Shown here piece by piece: positions 8,207 through 18,412 of a stretch of 33,484 nt of DNA (positions are counted from its first letter, which is position 1; every line of letters starts with the position of its first letter). Origin of the DNA: Anaerolineae bacterium (GTDB lineage Bacteria; Chloroflexota; Anaerolineae; Anaerolineales; Villigracilaceae); NCBI GenBank assembly GCA_018648655.1, contig JABGQV010000223.1, positions 1-33,484 of the forward strand. Reading direction: 5' to 3'. A model generated the notes under the pieces. The model was not told where the DNA came from. It did not search any database and saw only the letters and a program-made list of their open reading frames with translations. A program made the position numbers and the translations under genes.

Positions 8207-9070
8207 TCATTTCGCACTCAAAAAGTTTATAAGCAATTTGTTCACTTTTTCAGCTTCGTCATGCTGTACCCAATGTGTTGCCTCTTCAATAAAAACAAGG
8301 CGTCCATCATCACAGCGATCAATACTTGGCTGCGCCATCTCCCGCCCCAATGCTGTATCTTGGGCTCCCCAAATAAGCAAAGTTGGCACAATAATGCGCG
8401 AGCTGGCTGGAGGAGTGGGAGGCTTTTGCACAAATGCTCGATACCAATTAAGCATGGAACGATAGGCCTTCGGTTGAGACCAAGATTGGCGATAATGATC
8501 CAAATCTTCATCACTAAATGTATTTGGGTGGGCACTTTTTTTCAACATCTCTGAGAGCATTTTCCAATTGCGCAGTCGGGCTAATATCTCTGGGAGATAT
8601 GGAATCTGGAAGAAAAAGATATACCAACTCTTGAGCAATTGGGCAAAATTGCTTCGCAAATGCTTTTGCATGACTGCCCCATGCGGCACATTCATATTCA
8701 CTAATTTTGAAATTCTGTCTGGATATTTTGCAGCTACCCACCATGCGACTGCCGCGCCCCAATCGTGCCCAACTAAAAAGGCTTCTTTCTCATCAGCGGC
8801 ATCTATTAACCCGATAATATCTTTTGCCAGCTCATCGAGCGAATATGCCGCAAGACCATCTGGTTTATCGCTAAGATTATATCCACGCTGGTCAGGTGCC
8901 CAGACCCGATAACCAGCTTCTACCAAAGCGGGAATTTGTTTTCGCCACCCATAAGAAAATTCTGGAAAGCCATGCAATAAAATAACAAGCGGGGCATCAG
9001 GTGAACCAGCTTGAGCAACATTTAAGCGAATTCCATTTGTTTCTATATATTGATAATCCATGATAGGCAT
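8207..9070 (-). CDS. Alpha/beta hydrolase, epoxide hydrolase-like
   Basis: Soluble alpha/beta hydrolase of about 287 residues. HGFPEFSYGW (33-42) is the oxyanion-hole motif. GHDWGAA gives an Asp nucleophile (Asp103), as in epoxide hydrolases and haloalkane dehalogenases. WGAQDTALG holds a likely acid, and ATHWVQHDE the catalytic His. The motif set fits epoxide hydrolases best; the substrate is unknown. The ORF track starts at 9202, which would overlap the deiminase gene with unrelated basic sequence. ATG 9070 (MPIMDYQY) follows AAAGGA closely, and ATG 9061 is an alternative. It lies 41 nt downstream of the deiminase gene and may be co-transcribed with it. Confidence 0.88.
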   Translation of the reverse strand: MPIMDYQYIETNGIRLNVAQAGSPDAPLVILLHGFPEFSYGWRKQIPALVEAGYRVWAPDQRGYNLSDKPDGLAAYSLDELAKDIIGLIDAADEKEAFLVGHDWGAAVAWWVAAKYPDRISKLVNMNVPHGAVMQKHLRSNFAQLLKSWYIFFFQIPYLPEILARLRNWKMLSEMLKKSAHPNTFSDEDLDHYRQSWSQPKAYRSMLNWYRAFVQKPPTPPASSRIIVPTLLIWGAQDTALGREMAQPSIDRCDDGRLVFIEEATHWVQHDEAEKVNKLLINFLSAK

Positions 9071-9111
9071 AGTTCCTTTTGAAAATACGGTAAATATAGT
9101 CTTATATTTAA

Positions 9112-10164
9112 TTATTCTTCTCTTGCTGCCAGAATTATCTTCTCGGCGTTTTCTCCTGTTAATTGCCAGGTTAAGCAGCGCACACTTCCACCCATCTGGC
9201 AAACGCCCTTCGCGTTGATTGTGACAACCTTCTTTCCTGTATTTTCACGGATAATATCTACGGCACTCTGGTCGTGTGCCATATTAAAAACAGGGACATA
9301 GATATTTTCAAAAGTCAAAACTGAGTTCAAATTCACCCCACATGCCGATTCAAAGCCTTCCCACTCCCCCGCTTTATTTTGCCCATATTCTACAGGCACT
9401 TCAATGATCGTAGCTAAGGGAAAAGACGCCTCTAGTTCATTTAGTACTGAATCTCTAAAAGTAGGATATTCAGAATAATTATTTACCAAAAGTGTGTTTT
9501 CATCAAGCCACATTACCATGCCATCTGAATGTGCTAAAACTTCTTCGTCTGGTTCAAGAATTGCAACTTCGGTCGCATTCAACAAATCCATCAACGCTTC
9601 TTTGGCTTCTTCATAACTCAACTCATTATCTTCCATAAACCTTGTGGTGGTAATCACGCCCCCCGCATAATTATCAACGAGATTTCCACCGTCTAAAAGT
9701 AATGTTGTTTTGCTTCGCTTAATATCATATTTATCAGCAAATGCGCCAAAGCTATTTTGCACTTCACGGCTTTCTTTTTCTGTCATTGAAGCCCAAGTAT
9801 ATTTAAATTGAACGGGGTTTAACGGGTTCACAAGTGTAAAATCTCGCGCCCAAATATCATAAACTTCTGCCTCAATTAATATGTCTTCGGGCAAATCCTG
9901 TTCATAATATGGCCTTGTATCTGCATCAACAATCACAATAACATTATCATTCCCTATAATGGCTTTAGCATAGTCAATTTGAAAGTCTACTATTGCTTCA
10001 AATGCAGGTTGATAATAAGTAGCGTGAACAGAAGGTGCCGACAAAACCAGCAACATCCGCTCATCTGAAATTTGATTTGAAAAATTTTCAACCATTTCTT
10101 CCTCTTCGACACCACAAGCAGATAAGGTCATCAGCAAGATCAAAACCATCACGATTTTCTTCAT
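9112..10164 (-). CDS. Agmatine/peptidylarginine deiminase-family lipoprotein
   Basis: Guanidino-group deiminase family protein of 350 residues (agmatine deiminase / Porphyromonas-type PAD fold). The likely catalytic residues are present: WARD (Asp108), LDGGN (159-160), AHSDG (His212, Asp214) and GGSVRCLTW (Cys330). The N-terminus is a lipoprotein signal, MKKIVMVLILLMTLSAC, with lipobox LSAC and Cys17. The enzyme is therefore predicted to sit on the outer face of the membrane, unlike cytosolic agmatine deiminases. The track start at 10227 is replaced by ATG 10164, which has GAGGAG 4-5 nt upstream. The substrate could be agmatine, peptidyl-arginine or another guanidino compound; sequence alone does not decide. 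Confidence 0.85.
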   Translation of the reverse strand: MKKIVMVLILLMTLSACGVEEEEMVENFSNQISDERMLLVLSAPSVHATYYQPAFEAIVDFQIDYAKAIIGNDNVIVIVDADTRPYYEQDLPEDILIEAEVYDIWARDFTLVNPLNPVQFKYTWASMTEKESREVQNSFGAFADKYDIKRSKTTLLLDGGNLVDNYAGGVITTTRFMEDNELSYEEAKEALMDLLNATEVAILEPDEEVLAHSDGMVMWLDENTLLVNNYSEYPTFRDSVLNELEASFPLATIIEVPVEYGQNKAGEWEGFESACGVNLNSVLTFENIYVPVFNMAHDQSAVDIIRENTGKKVVTINAKGVCQMGGSVRCLTWQLTGENAEKIILAAREE

Positions 10165-10215
10165 TTTTCTCCTCTGAAATATTCGATTATTGTAGCGTAT
10201 TTTTAAGGCAATAGA

Positions 10216-10248
10216 AAAAGTCCTCATTTATGATTAATGAGGACTTTT
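10216..10248 (-). terminator. Terminator of the gyrA/parC-type gene
   Basis: A 13-bp perfect stem AAAAGTCCTCATT / AATGAGGACTTTT with a 7-nt loop runs into a T5 tract on the minus strand. It lies about 90 nt after the stop codon and before the deiminase gene. Confidence 0.88.
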
Positions 10249-10338
10249 AAATAAAGCTGAATTTCGCACAAAAACTGAATAACGCTGCCCAAGCCAAATT
10301 TAAGTATGCTTCAGCTCTTCATCCCAAAAAAAATTGCG

Positions 10339-12813
10339 CTACTTCTTCACCTTATCTACAAAGCGTTCTACATCCCATTCCATTGTCAGGCCAATAATAG
10401 CATCGCCGAGCTTCACTTCCTGGACAAGACCGCCACGCGTAGTGGCGCGTTTACGGCTTGGTGCAGCATCAATTCGGGCAGCTTTAGCAGAGAGCTTGAG
10501 CAGGTGCAAGGTGATAGTTTGAGTATATTTACCCACGGCCAGACCTGCAAGTCTTTCACCAGCGGGAAGTTTCCAAAGAATTACACCCTTGCCATAACGA
10601 CCTTGCTTGGGGAAATCTGAGGGCAAAATACGCTTGCCATTGCCCTCGGAGGTGATAATAAAAATTTCATCGTATTTCTGCGGGAGAAGTTCTGCCCCGA
10701 CCACAAGCTCGCCAACCCCTAGTTTGATACCATTCACACCTGCCGCGACCAAGCCCATAACGCGTACATCGTCTTCACTGAAACGAATGCCCATACCACT
10801 AGACGTGGCAAGGAGGATATCTTTTTTACCATCGGTGAGCAATGTCCAACCAAGCACATCGCCATCGTTGACGCGGAGCAGTTGATAGCTTTGCGCCGAT
10901 GGGCCAGGCAAATCGGCAATTGCGCTCTTTTTGACCATACCCCCCCGCGTAACGGTGAGTATATAACTCTCTTCAGGAAGTTCAGAACGCTTTGCCGGAA
11001 GCGAGAAAGCCAATGCGAGTTTTTCACTCGGTTTTAACGGAGAGACTTTATGCCAAAGCGTACCCCCTGAAAGTTTAGTGGCTTCAGGAATCGTATGAGC
11101 CGCCACAGATACACATTTCCCTTTTTCAGAGACGAGATAGAGTGTATCAGTGGTATTTACTTTGACAAGCCATTTCGGTGCTTCTTTCCCACTCGGTCTC
11201 GGCGATTTATCATCTGGTGTGCGAGAAACAAGACCATCGGCAGTAACGCCCACCCAAACGCTCTTTTCAGGCAGTAAATCTGCTGAGGTGAGGAGTGCGC
11301 TTTTATCTCCATCTGCATCTACAGTGATAATTCTTGTGCGGCGGGAATCTCCATAGGTTTCTTTTACTTGCCCTAATTCTTCACTCACAATATCACGCAT
11401 TTTCTTCGGTGACTTAAGCAAAGCCTTCAAGTCTTTAATGATTTTACTCAATGTACTATATTCTTCTTTTATTTTCTTACGCTCTAAACCCGCCAAGCGA
11501 CGCAAAGGCATATCTAAAATAGCTTGGGCCTGAATTGTGCTTAATTTGAACTTTTTCATTAAGCGTTTTCTAGCAGTCGGTACATCTGCGGCATTTCGGA
11601 TCAGAGAAATAATAGCATCCAAATTTTGTTGGTTTTTTATCGCAACCAAATAGCCTTCTAAAATATGAGCTCGTTCTTCAGCTTTACGAAGGTCATACTC
11701 GCTCCGTCTGCGAATAATCTCTAAGCGATGTTCTAGAAAAACACGCAAGGCTTGCTTTAGCGAAAGCGTACGAGGTTCACCATCTACCAACGCCAACATG
11801 ATGATGCTAAAAGTAGAGCGCATGGGCGTCTTACTATAAAGTTTTTCTAGTACATTTTCCGGCTCTACATTCTTGGTCAATTCAATGACCATACGCATCC
11901 CTTGTCGGTCAGATTCATCACGCAAATCAGTTATGCCGTCAATTTTGCCGTCACGGACCAAAGCAGCAATTTTGCTAATCAATTTTGCTTTATTAACTGC
12001 ATAGGGCAATTCTGTCACGATAAGTCTGCTTTTATTTCGCCCCATTTCCTCTACATGCACCTTTGCCTGTAAAGTCACCCTTCCCTTGCCAGAACCGTAG
12101 GCTGATTCTAAGGTGCGTGTACTATCTTTTTCTTGAATAATCAAACCACCAGTGGGGAAATCAGGTCCTTTCACAAACTCCATCAAATCGCCCACTGAAA
12201 TATCATCTAGCTTTCCCCAGCTCGCAAGCATATAATTTAGCGCATCTACCACTTCGCTCAAATTATGTGGCGGGATAGATGTAGACATCCCCACTGCAAT
12301 ACCACTCCCACCATTGACAAGCAAATTAGGAATTGCAGAAGGCAAAACACTCGGCTCGGTGAGGGTATCGTCAAAATTTCCTGTAAAGTCAACTGTTTCT
12401 TTATTGATTTCAGCCAACATATCTAAGGCGGGCATTGCCAGCCGCGCTTCGGTATAACGCATTGCCGCAGGTGGGTCACCATCCACAGAACCAAAATTGC
12501 CTTGTCCATCCACGAGCATATAGCGCATCGAAAAATCTTGTGCTTGGCGCGCCATCGCTTCATAAACGGACGAATCGCCATGTGGGTGATATTTGCCTAA
12601 AACCTCACCCACAATTCTCGCCGATTTTTTATGTGAGCTATCTGCCCGCAAACCCATATCGTACATAGCATATAGAATACGCCGCTGAACAGGTTTTAAT
12701 CCATCTCGTGCATCTGGCAAGGCGCGCGAAACAATCACGCTCATCGCATAATCTAAATAGGATTGTTGCATTTCTTTGTTGATGTCTATTTTATTGACTA
12801 ATCCAAGTTCCAT
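10339..12813 (-). CDS. gyrA: Type IIA topoisomerase subunit A (DNA gyrase GyrA / ParC type)
   Basis: DNA breakage-reunion subunit, 824 residues, partner of a GyrB/ParE ATPase that is not in this window. The active-site tyrosine is Tyr120 in [10 protein letters not shown]. The quinolone-determining region reads GDSSVYE, with Ser81 and Glu85 at the positions of E. coli Ser83 and Asp87, a susceptible-type arrangement. The C-terminal beta-pinwheel is present. It has no canonical GyrA box (QRRGGKG) in the first blade, and the closest match is KQGRYGKG far downstream (about 730-740). Whether the enzyme supercoils (gyrase) or mainly decatenates (topo IV-like) is therefore open. ATG 12813 has AGGAG 6 nt upstream. 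Transcribed alone, with its own terminator. Confidence 0.92.
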   Translation of the reverse strand: MELGLVNKIDINKEMQQSYLDYAMSVIVSRALPDARDGLKPVQRRILYAMYDMGLRADSSHKKSARIVGEVLGKYHPHGDSSVYEAMARQAQDFSMRYMLVDGQGNFGSVDGDPPAAMRYTEARLAMPALDMLAEINKETVDFTGNFDDTLTEPSVLPSAIPNLLVNGGSGIAVGMSTSIPPHNLSEVVDALNYMLASWGKLDDISVGDLMEFVKGPDFPTGGLIIQEKDSTRTLESAYGSGKGRVTLQAKVHVEEMGRNKSRLIVTELPYAVNKAKLISKIAALVRDGKIDGITDLRDESDRQGMRMVIELTKNVEPENVLEKLYSKTPMRSTFSIIMLALVDGEPRTLSLKQALRVFLEHRLEIIRRRSEYDLRKAEERAHILEGYLVAIKNQQNLDAIISLIRNAADVPTARKRLMKKFKLSTIQAQAILDMPLRRLAGLERKKIKEEYSTLSKIIKDLKALLKSPKKMRDIVSEELGQVKETYGDSRRTRIITVDADGDKSALLTSADLLPEKSVWVGVTADGLVSRTPDDKSPRPSGKEAPKWLVKVNTTDTLYLVSEKGKCVSVAAHTIPEATKLSGGTLWHKVSPLKPSEKLALAFSLPAKRSELPEESYILTVTRGGMVKKSAIADLPGPSAQSYQLLRVNDGDVLGWTLLTDGKKDILLATSSGMGIRFSEDDVRVMGLVAAGVNGIKLGVGELVVGAELLPQKYDEIFIITSEGNGKRILPSDFPKQGRYGKGVILWKLPAGERLAGLAVGKYTQTITLHLLKLSAKAARIDAAPSRKRATTRGGLVQEVKLGDAIIGLTMEWDVERFVDKVKK

Positions 12814-12827
12814 TTGAAACTCCTGAA

Positions 12828-12857
12828 ATTATAGAAACGAGACCTAATATAAGGTCT
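12828..12857 (-). promoter_or_regulatory. Candidate promoter and operator of the gyrA/parC-type gene
   Basis: On the minus strand a TATAAT (12828-12833) lies just before the AGGAG ribosome site. Upstream of it is a perfect inverted repeat AGACCT-TATATT-AGGTCT (12840-12857) covering the spacer and -35 area. The -35 itself is weak. The operator role is inferred. Confidence 0.4.
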
Positions 12858-13053
12858 TAATCTTGTCTTTTTATGGGGATGAAAAACCGCTATCGCGCGT
12901 ATATTAGGCTTGGTTACCCATCATTAGCAGCAGCTTGCAGAAAATCCTTTTTTCTTCGTGCAATATCTTACCACGAAAATTTGTTCTATATTCTATTTCC
13001 CTTCTTTTCATCATTAGAGCGTAAAGTTTTGCATCAAAAAAGATGAAATTAAC

Positions 13054-13090
13054 AAAAAAAGCCCTCACCTCAATAAAGAGATGAGGGCTT
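13054..13090 (-). terminator. rpoC terminator
   Basis: On the minus strand AAGCCCTCA pairs with TGAGGGCTT. Inner CTC/GAG pairing continues past one mismatch, and a T7 run follows. It starts about 20 nt after the rpoC stop codon. Confidence 0.92.
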
Positions 13091-13108
13091 CGAAATCAAC
13101 TACTTTTC

Positions 13109-16100
13109 TTACTCAGCGAGGGGGAGTTCAGCTTCTTCTGTTGGGGGTTTTTCTTCCTCATCAGAGTCTGTTGCCTCAGCTACTGCTTCCATAACGGGAG
13201 CAAGCTCCGGGTCAACTTCGCCTTCGGTCTCTACATCTAACTCTTCTTCATCCAGTTCTTCTTCAACTTCTGGATCAAATCGTCCTGAAACAAATCCCGA
13301 ACCAGCAGGGATTAATTTACCAATGATCACGTTTTCTTTCAAACCGTAGAGCGGATCTTCATCCGAGCCAATCGCAGCTTTCGCCAACACTTTGATAGTG
13401 TGCTGGAAGGATGCAGCAGAAAGGAAGGAATCGGTATTAAGAGAGGCTTTGGTAATCCCCAAAAGGATATTAATAAAGCGAGCAGGCTGTTTGCCCTCTT
13501 CAAGCAAGACCTCGTTATCCCGTTGAACATCTTGCCTATCAAAGACATCGCCAGGGAGGTAATTGCTATCGTGAGGGTGCGTAATTTGCACCTTTGAGAG
13601 CATTTTACGAATAATAGTTTCGAAATGCTTATCGTGAATATTTTGCCCTTGTGAGCGATAAACTTGCTGCACCTCTCCCATCAAATATATCTGACAAGCG
13701 TGAATGCCTTGAATACGTAAAATGCTATGTGGGTTAAGCGAGCCTTCAGTAAGGGATTGCCCAGCTTCTACATAATCACCCTCGCTAACGATAACGCGCG
13801 CGGTGGTTGGGATATCATAGTCACTTTCTTCACCTTGTTCATAAGAGACAATTATTGCTTGATCTTCAATACGAACTTTACCGTCATTTTCAGCAGACAC
13901 AGTTGCTTCTTCGTGTGTTGCTAAAATTGTGCCTGCTTTAATTTCATCTTCATCACCAACGGCCATTTCCCAGCCTTCGGGAATTTCATAACGGTCGTTA
14001 ACCATTTGGCTATTTTCAACAATTACGGTGCGAAGATCGGCATATTTCTCAGATTGAGAGATACGTACTTTGCCTGCAATTTCAGACATAACCGCTTCGC
14101 CTTTAGGAGCTTTTCGGGCTTCAAAAAGCTCTTCAACACGGGGAAGACCGGTTGTAATATCGCTACCAGCAGCAACACCGCCAGTGTGGAAAGTACGCAG
14201 GGTAAGCTGCGTGCCCGGCTCACCAATAGATTGAGCAGCGACAATACCAACAGCAGAGCCTAACTCAACAAGTTCACCACGACCAAGGTCGTTACCATAA
14301 CATTTGGCACAAACACCGTGCTGGAGCGAACAAGTCATGGGTGAGCGAACAAAAACTTCCGCAAGATCAGATTTCATTATCTTGCGTGCCATGTCTTGAG
14401 TAATTGTATCGTTACGCTCGCCGATTACTTCACCAGTTTGCGGATCAAGGAGACGATCTGCTAAAAGACGACTATGAAGACGTGCACTAAGTGCCTGCCC
14501 TGCTATATCTTCATCTCTGCGAATCGTGATGCCATTTGTTGTTTCGCAATCATGTTCATTAACAATTAAATCTTGCGCAACATCTACAAGGCGTCGAGTA
14601 AGATAACCAGCATCTGCTGTACGAAGAGCGGTATCTGCCAAACCTTTACGAGCACCATGCGAAGAAATAAAATATTCCAGCGCCGTTAGGCCTTCGCGGA
14701 AGTTTGAGCGAATAGGAAGCGGAATAATACGCCCAGCAGGATCAGCCATAAGACCACGCATCCCAGCTAACTGGGAGATTGGTCCATAACCACCTTTGGT
14801 GGCACCAGAATCTGCCATTGTGGCAAGATTTCCGTTTGGATCCATTACTTTGCGAACTTCTAAACCTACAACCTTGGTTGTATCTTGCCAAATTTGAATA
14901 ACGCGCTCATCTTGCTCATTTTCAGTTAATAAGCCCCGTCTGAAATCACGTTGTACCAGCTCAACTTCTTGCAGAGATTCTTTAAGGATGTCTTTTTTCG
15001 TATCTGGGACAGCAATATCAGCAATAGCGATTGTAACGCCAGAGCGCATTGCATATTCAAAACCAATTGCCTTAATTCTGTCGGCAACTCTAGTAGTCTC
15101 TTCTTGTCCACAGATTTCATAAACATCTGCGATTAAGTCTTTTACCCCACCTTTATCCAATGTTTCGTTCACAAATTGGATTTCTGGTGGCAATATTTGA
15201 TTGAAAATTGCACGGCCTACGGTCGTATCAATCATGCGAGTTTCAGTTTCTTCTAAACGAGTATTTTCATCATTGTAGAAAGTTTCTACGCGCAATTTGA
15301 TATTTGTGTGAACTTCGACATTATCAAGCTCAAAGGCTAAGGTTGCTTCATCTAGCGAACCAAAAATACTTCCCTCGCCCTTATAGACAAATGGATCTGT
15401 CATTGTCAGATAATAAACGCCCAAAACCATATCTTTTGATGGGCTGATAATCGGCTCACCATCTGCTGGCTTAAGTAAGTTTTTGGATGACAACATCAGT
15501 CGACGTGCTTCTTCAACTGCTTTATCCGAAAGCGGGACGTGAACTGCCATTTGGTCGCCGTCAAAATCGGCATTAAATGCGGTTGTGACCAGCGGATGCA
15601 ACTGAATGGCACTTCCTTCAACAACGATTGGCTCGAAAGCCTGAATACCCAATCTGTGCAATGTTGGAGCACGATTTAGAAGCACTGGGCGGTCTTTAAT
15701 CACATCGTCAAGCACTTCCCAGACTTCTGGACGGTTGCGCTCAATCATTCGACGAGCGCCCTTAACATTGGCTGCGTAATTAAGATTGACCAACCCACCA
15801 ATAACAAAGGGGCGGAAGAGTTCCAATGCCATTTTTTTAGGAAGACCACATTGATAAAGTTTTAGTTTAGGTCCAACAACAATTACCGAACGCCCAGAAT
15901 AATCAACACGCTTACCGAGCAAGTTACGACGGAAACGCCCTTTCTTGCCTTTAAGCATATCGCTAAGCGATTTTAGCTCGCGTCTTCCACGGCGTGAAAG
16001 AGCCTTCCCACGTTGACTATTATCTATCAGCGAATCGACAGCTTCTTGCAACATCCGCTTTTCGTTACGGATAATGACATTTGGCGCACCCAATTCTAAT

Positions 16101-17446
16101 AAACGTTTGAGACGGTTATTTCTGTTGATGACACGACGGTAAAGATCATTCAAATCTGAGGTTGCAAAACGTCCACCATCTAATTGCACCATTGGGCGCA
16201 AATCAGGCGGGATGACGGGTAAGAAGTTCATAATCATCCATTCAGGTTTATTCCCTGAACGGCGAAATGCCTCAACAACCTTAAGGCGACTGGTCGCTTT
16301 CTTACGTTTTTGTTTGCTTTTTGTATTACGAACTTCGTACCAAAGCTCTTTTGAAAGGGCATCAAGATCGATGCGCTCAAGAATATCTAAAAAGGCTTCT
16401 GCACCCATATCAGCACGGAAAATCTTGCCCCAGCGAGCTCGATAATTTCGATAGCGAACTTCACTAAGGAAATCAAAGATTTGCAAATTAGCTAATTCTT
16501 TGCGAGTTTGTTTATTTTTTTCTTTTATCTCAACAGCTTGGGTGGCAACTTGATCACTCAAAAGTGCCAATTCTTCATCGCTTGTGGCTTTCAGAATTTC
16601 TATTTCTTGGTCGATTAGCCCAAAGCTATCATTTTTTTCTTTGCGAAGATTATCTTCAACATTATTTAAGTGCTCTCTAACGATTTCTTGCACTTTTGTT
16701 ATATGCTGTGATGCAACTATAGTACCTGCTTGCACGATAACGTCACCAGTTGCGTTAAAAATAATGTCTTTACGCGCTGCTACGCCCATTTGCTCTTGAA
16801 GGTCTTCGTCTAAACGTCGGCCTTCTTTCATGACTGGTTCAAGCAATGTGGCAGTTTGTTCGTCAAAGTCCTGTTCCATAGCTGCTCGGCTTGCTTCAAG
16901 GGCAGCTAAAGCTGTGGCACTACGGTCTTTGATTTCTGCAATTTTTGCGTCTGTTAGCGTATTTTGCTGCTCGGCATAATTTGCAATTTCTTCGTCTAAT
17001 TTATTTAATTCTCTTTCACGAGCATCTTCATCGACATAAGTAATAATATATTGTGCAAAATAAAGAACGCGATCAAGATTTTTACGAGAGATATTAAGTA
17101 ATAAACCTAGATAAGAAGGGATACGGCGCGTATACCAAATATGCGCAACAGGAGAAGCAAGTTCAATATGCCCCATCCGTTCGCGACGCACAGCTGAACG
17201 CGTAATTTCAACGCCACATTTTTCACAAGTAATTCCCTTATAACGTGGGTTTTTATATTTTCCACAATAGCATTGCCAATCACGTGTTGGACCAAAAATC
17301 GCCTCGCAAAAGAGACCGTCTTTTTCTGGGCGCAAGCGGCGATAGTTAATGGTTTCTGGTTTTAAAACTTCACCATAAGACCAACTACGAATTATTTCGG
17401 GTGATGCAAGACTGATACGAAGTGCTTTAAGCCCCTTAGTTTCCAC
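13109..17446 (-). CDS. rpoC: RNA polymerase subunit beta'
   Basis: Largest RNA polymerase subunit, 1445 residues. The N-terminal zinc site begins [13 protein letters not shown], then [17 protein letters not shown] (about residues 623-634) carries the three catalytic Mg-binding aspartates. The second zinc site includes [13 protein letters not shown]. Between the N-terminal zipper region and [10 protein letters not shown] is a charged, coiled-coil-rich insertion of roughly 180 residues (about 140-320). It sits where Thermus beta' also has a non-conserved domain. The C-terminal tail after about residue 1390 is very acidic ([12 protein letters not shown]). The start is GTG with GAGGAG upstream. 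rpoB is not next to it: the upstream gene is a creatininase-family gene, and rpoC has its own strong promoter. Confidence 0.97.
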   Translation of the reverse strand: METKGLKALRISLASPEIIRSWSYGEVLKPETINYRRLRPEKDGLFCEAIFGPTRDWQCYCGKYKNPRYKGITCEKCGVEITRSAVRRERMGHIELASPVAHIWYTRRIPSYLGLLLNISRKNLDRVLYFAQYIITYVDEDARERELNKLDEEIANYAEQQNTLTDAKIAEIKDRSATALAALEASRAAMEQDFDEQTATLLEPVMKEGRRLDEDLQEQMGVAARKDIIFNATGDVIVQAGTIVASQHITKVQEIVREHLNNVEDNLRKEKNDSFGLIDQEIEILKATSDEELALLSDQVATQAVEIKEKNKQTRKELANLQIFDFLSEVRYRNYRARWGKIFRADMGAEAFLDILERIDLDALSKELWYEVRNTKSKQKRKKATSRLKVVEAFRRSGNKPEWMIMNFLPVIPPDLRPMVQLDGGRFATSDLNDLYRRVINRNNRLKRLLELGAPNVIIRNEKRMLQEAVDSLIDNSQRGKALSRRGRRELKSLSDMLKGKKGRFRRNLLGKRVDYSGRSVIVVGPKLKLYQCGLPKKMALELFRPFVIGGLVNLNYAANVKGARRMIERNRPEVWEVLDDVIKDRPVLLNRAPTLHRLGIQAFEPIVVEGSAIQLHPLVTTAFNADFDGDQMAVHVPLSDKAVEEARRLMLSSKNLLKPADGEPIISPSKDMVLGVYYLTMTDPFVYKGEGSIFGSLDEATLAFELDNVEVHTNIKLRVETFYNDENTRLEETETRMIDTTVGRAIFNQILPPEIQFVNETLDKGGVKDLIADVYEICGQEETTRVADRIKAIGFEYAMRSGVTIAIADIAVPDTKKDILKESLQEVELVQRDFRRGLLTENEQDERVIQIWQDTTKVVGLEVRKVMDPNGNLATMADSGATKGGYGPISQLAGMRGLMADPAGRIIPLPIRSNFREGLTALEYFISSHGARKGLADTALRTADAGYLTRRLVDVAQDLIVNEHDCETTNGITIRRDEDIAGQALSARLHSRLLADRLLDPQTGEVIGERNDTITQDMARKIMKSDLAEVFVRSPMTCSLQHGVCAKCYGNDLGRGELVELGSAVGIVAAQSIGEPGTQLTLRTFHTGGVAAGSDITTGLPRVEELFEARKAPKGEAVMSEIAGKVRISQSEKYADLRTVIVENSQMVNDRYEIPEGWEMAVGDEDEIKAGTILATHEEATVSAENDGKVRIEDQAIIVSYEQGEESDYDIPTTARVIVSEGDYVEAGQSLTEGSLNPHSILRIQGIHACQIYLMGEVQQVYRSQGQNIHDKHFETIIRKMLSKVQITHPHDSNYLPGDVFDRQDVQRDNEVLLEEGKQPARFINILLGITKASLNTDSFLSAASFQHTIKVLAKAAIGSDEDPLYGLKENVIIGKLIPAGSGFVSGRFDPEVEEELDEEELDVETEGEVDPELAPVMEAVAEATDSDEEEKPPTEEAELPLAE

Positions 17447-17507
17447 TAGTACTCTCCTCGTCGTCTATAAGTTCTACAGATATTAAGAACTTTTCAGGTA
17501 ATATGCT

Positions 17508-17582
17508 TTGCACTTTTAAATAGTGCAAGAGACACACAGAAGCAAGCACTCTGAATTTTTTCTCAAGTGCTTGCTAGGTGTG
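17508..17582 (-). promoter_or_regulatory. Two-hairpin structured leader of rpoC
   Basis: In transcript order the first hairpin has a 10-bp perfect stem AGCAAGCACT / AGTGCTTGCT (loop 15 nt), extended by CACAC/GTGTG across a small internal loop. The second has TTGCACT / AGTGCAA with a 7-nt loop. Both lie between the promoter and the rpoC ribosome site in a leader of about 150 nt. Neither is followed by a long T run, so a regulatory or stabilising role is more likely than termination. Confidence 0.6.
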
Positions 17583-17606
17583 CTTCTGTTTTCATCCAAG
17601 TCGCGA

Positions 17607-17636
17607 ATTATACTAGTAGAGTATAAGCTTCGTCAA
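17607..17636 (-). promoter_or_regulatory. rpoC promoter, sigma70-type
   Basis: TTGACG, an 18-nt spacer and TATAAT on the minus strand form the best promoter match in the window. It starts only 7 nt after the creatininase-family stop codon, and transcription should begin near 17600. Confidence 0.8.
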
Positions 17637-17643
17637 GGAAAAT

Positions 17644-18330
17644 TTACTCGAATTTTAAGATATTAACTATATCTTCTACTGCCACCCTGAAAATCTCCCC
17701 CATTATAGCAGCATCTGCTTGATAAGGGCCTCCGAAAGAACCATCACCATAAATTTCGCGTATGTCTTTTGCGTTCAAAATTGCGCTGGGGACATAGGGC
17801 GGTGCTTTAGACTCAGCTGGCATTTCACTAACTTGAGTAAAAGGAAAAGCCTCGAGCCAATTGGCGTGAGCTGGCTTTATCTCATTTTTAAGTGTAATCG
17901 CTTCTATTCCATGCGATTCCCACCAAGAAAACCAGTTCATTTCTAAATCGGGTAACTCGTTTATTAATTCGCTCAGCCGTGCTTGCACCCCACTATTTCC
18001 ACCGTGTCCATTCAAAATCAAAACACGGCGAAATCCCTGCCCATAAACTGAACGAATTATATCCTCCACAGCATCCACTAGAGTGCTTAATCGAAAAGAA
18101 ATTGTGCCAGGATAATCAAGGAAATAGGGAGAACTCCCAAAGTTCAGTGGCGGCGCGACCAAAACCCCGCTCTGCTGAGATGCGGCATCTGCCATAGCAA
18201 GGGGGATTTTAATATCGGTAAGCAAACTTAGATAAGCATGCTGCTCAGTTGCACCAAGCACAATCATTAGACGATCATCTTTTTCAAGGTAGGATTCGAT
18301 ATCCATCCAGTTTAGTTCTTCAAAGCGCAT
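17644..18330 (-). CDS. Creatininase family protein
   Basis: Creatininase-fold amidohydrolase of 228 residues, a group of metal enzymes acting on cyclic or small amides. GATEQHAYLSLLTD carries the metal-ligand Glu, His and Asp. It is one residue shorter than the usual EQHGPHLPxxTD and lacks its second His. ILNGHGGN is the second family motif. ATG 18330 follows AAGGAG at good spacing. A promoter candidate lies upstream (18363-18392). The gene ends just before the rpoC promoter, so it is not in an operon with rpoC. The substrate is unknown. True creatininase activity is not implied; members include mycofactocin and flavin pathway enzymes. Confidence 0.85.
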   Translation of the reverse strand: MRFEELNWMDIESYLEKDDRLMIVLGATEQHAYLSLLTDIKIPLAMADAASQQSGVLVAPPLNFGSSPYFLDYPGTISFRLSTLVDAVEDIIRSVYGQGFRRVLILNGHGGNSGVQARLSELINELPDLEMNWFSWWESHGIEAITLKNEIKPAHANWLEAFPFTQVSEMPAESKAPPYVPSAILNAKDIREIYGDGSFGGPYQADAAIMGEIFRVAVEDIVNILKFE

Positions 18331-18362
18331 TGATTCTCCTTCTAGACCCGAAGGGTTTTATT

Positions 18363-18392
18363 AGTCTAGTTTTTTGATAAGGCAGATTTCAA
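18363..18392 (-). promoter_or_regulatory. Candidate promoter of the creatininase-family gene
   Basis: TTGAAA, an 18-nt spacer and TAGACT on the minus strand. Downstream, CTAGAC and GTCTAG could form a hairpin next to the ribosome site. Confidence 0.45.
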
Positions 18393-18412
18393 AAGCATAG
18401 TTTTCGATTTAA

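Larger units (their letters stand above)
12814..13108 (-). other. Intergenic region between rpoC and the gyrA/parC-type gene
   Basis: No gene is supported in these 295 bases. They hold the rpoC terminator at one end and a -10 box with a small palindrome next to the topoisomerase gene at the other. I see nothing clear in the middle. Confidence 0.6.

Noticed and set aside
9071-9202. N-terminal extension of the alpha/beta hydrolase
   Set aside because: The added residues are basic and unrelated to the family, and they overlap the 3' end of the deiminase gene.
10607-10885. Plus-strand ORFs antisense to the gyrA/parC-type gene
   Set aside because: Shadow frames opposite a conserved gene, without support of their own.
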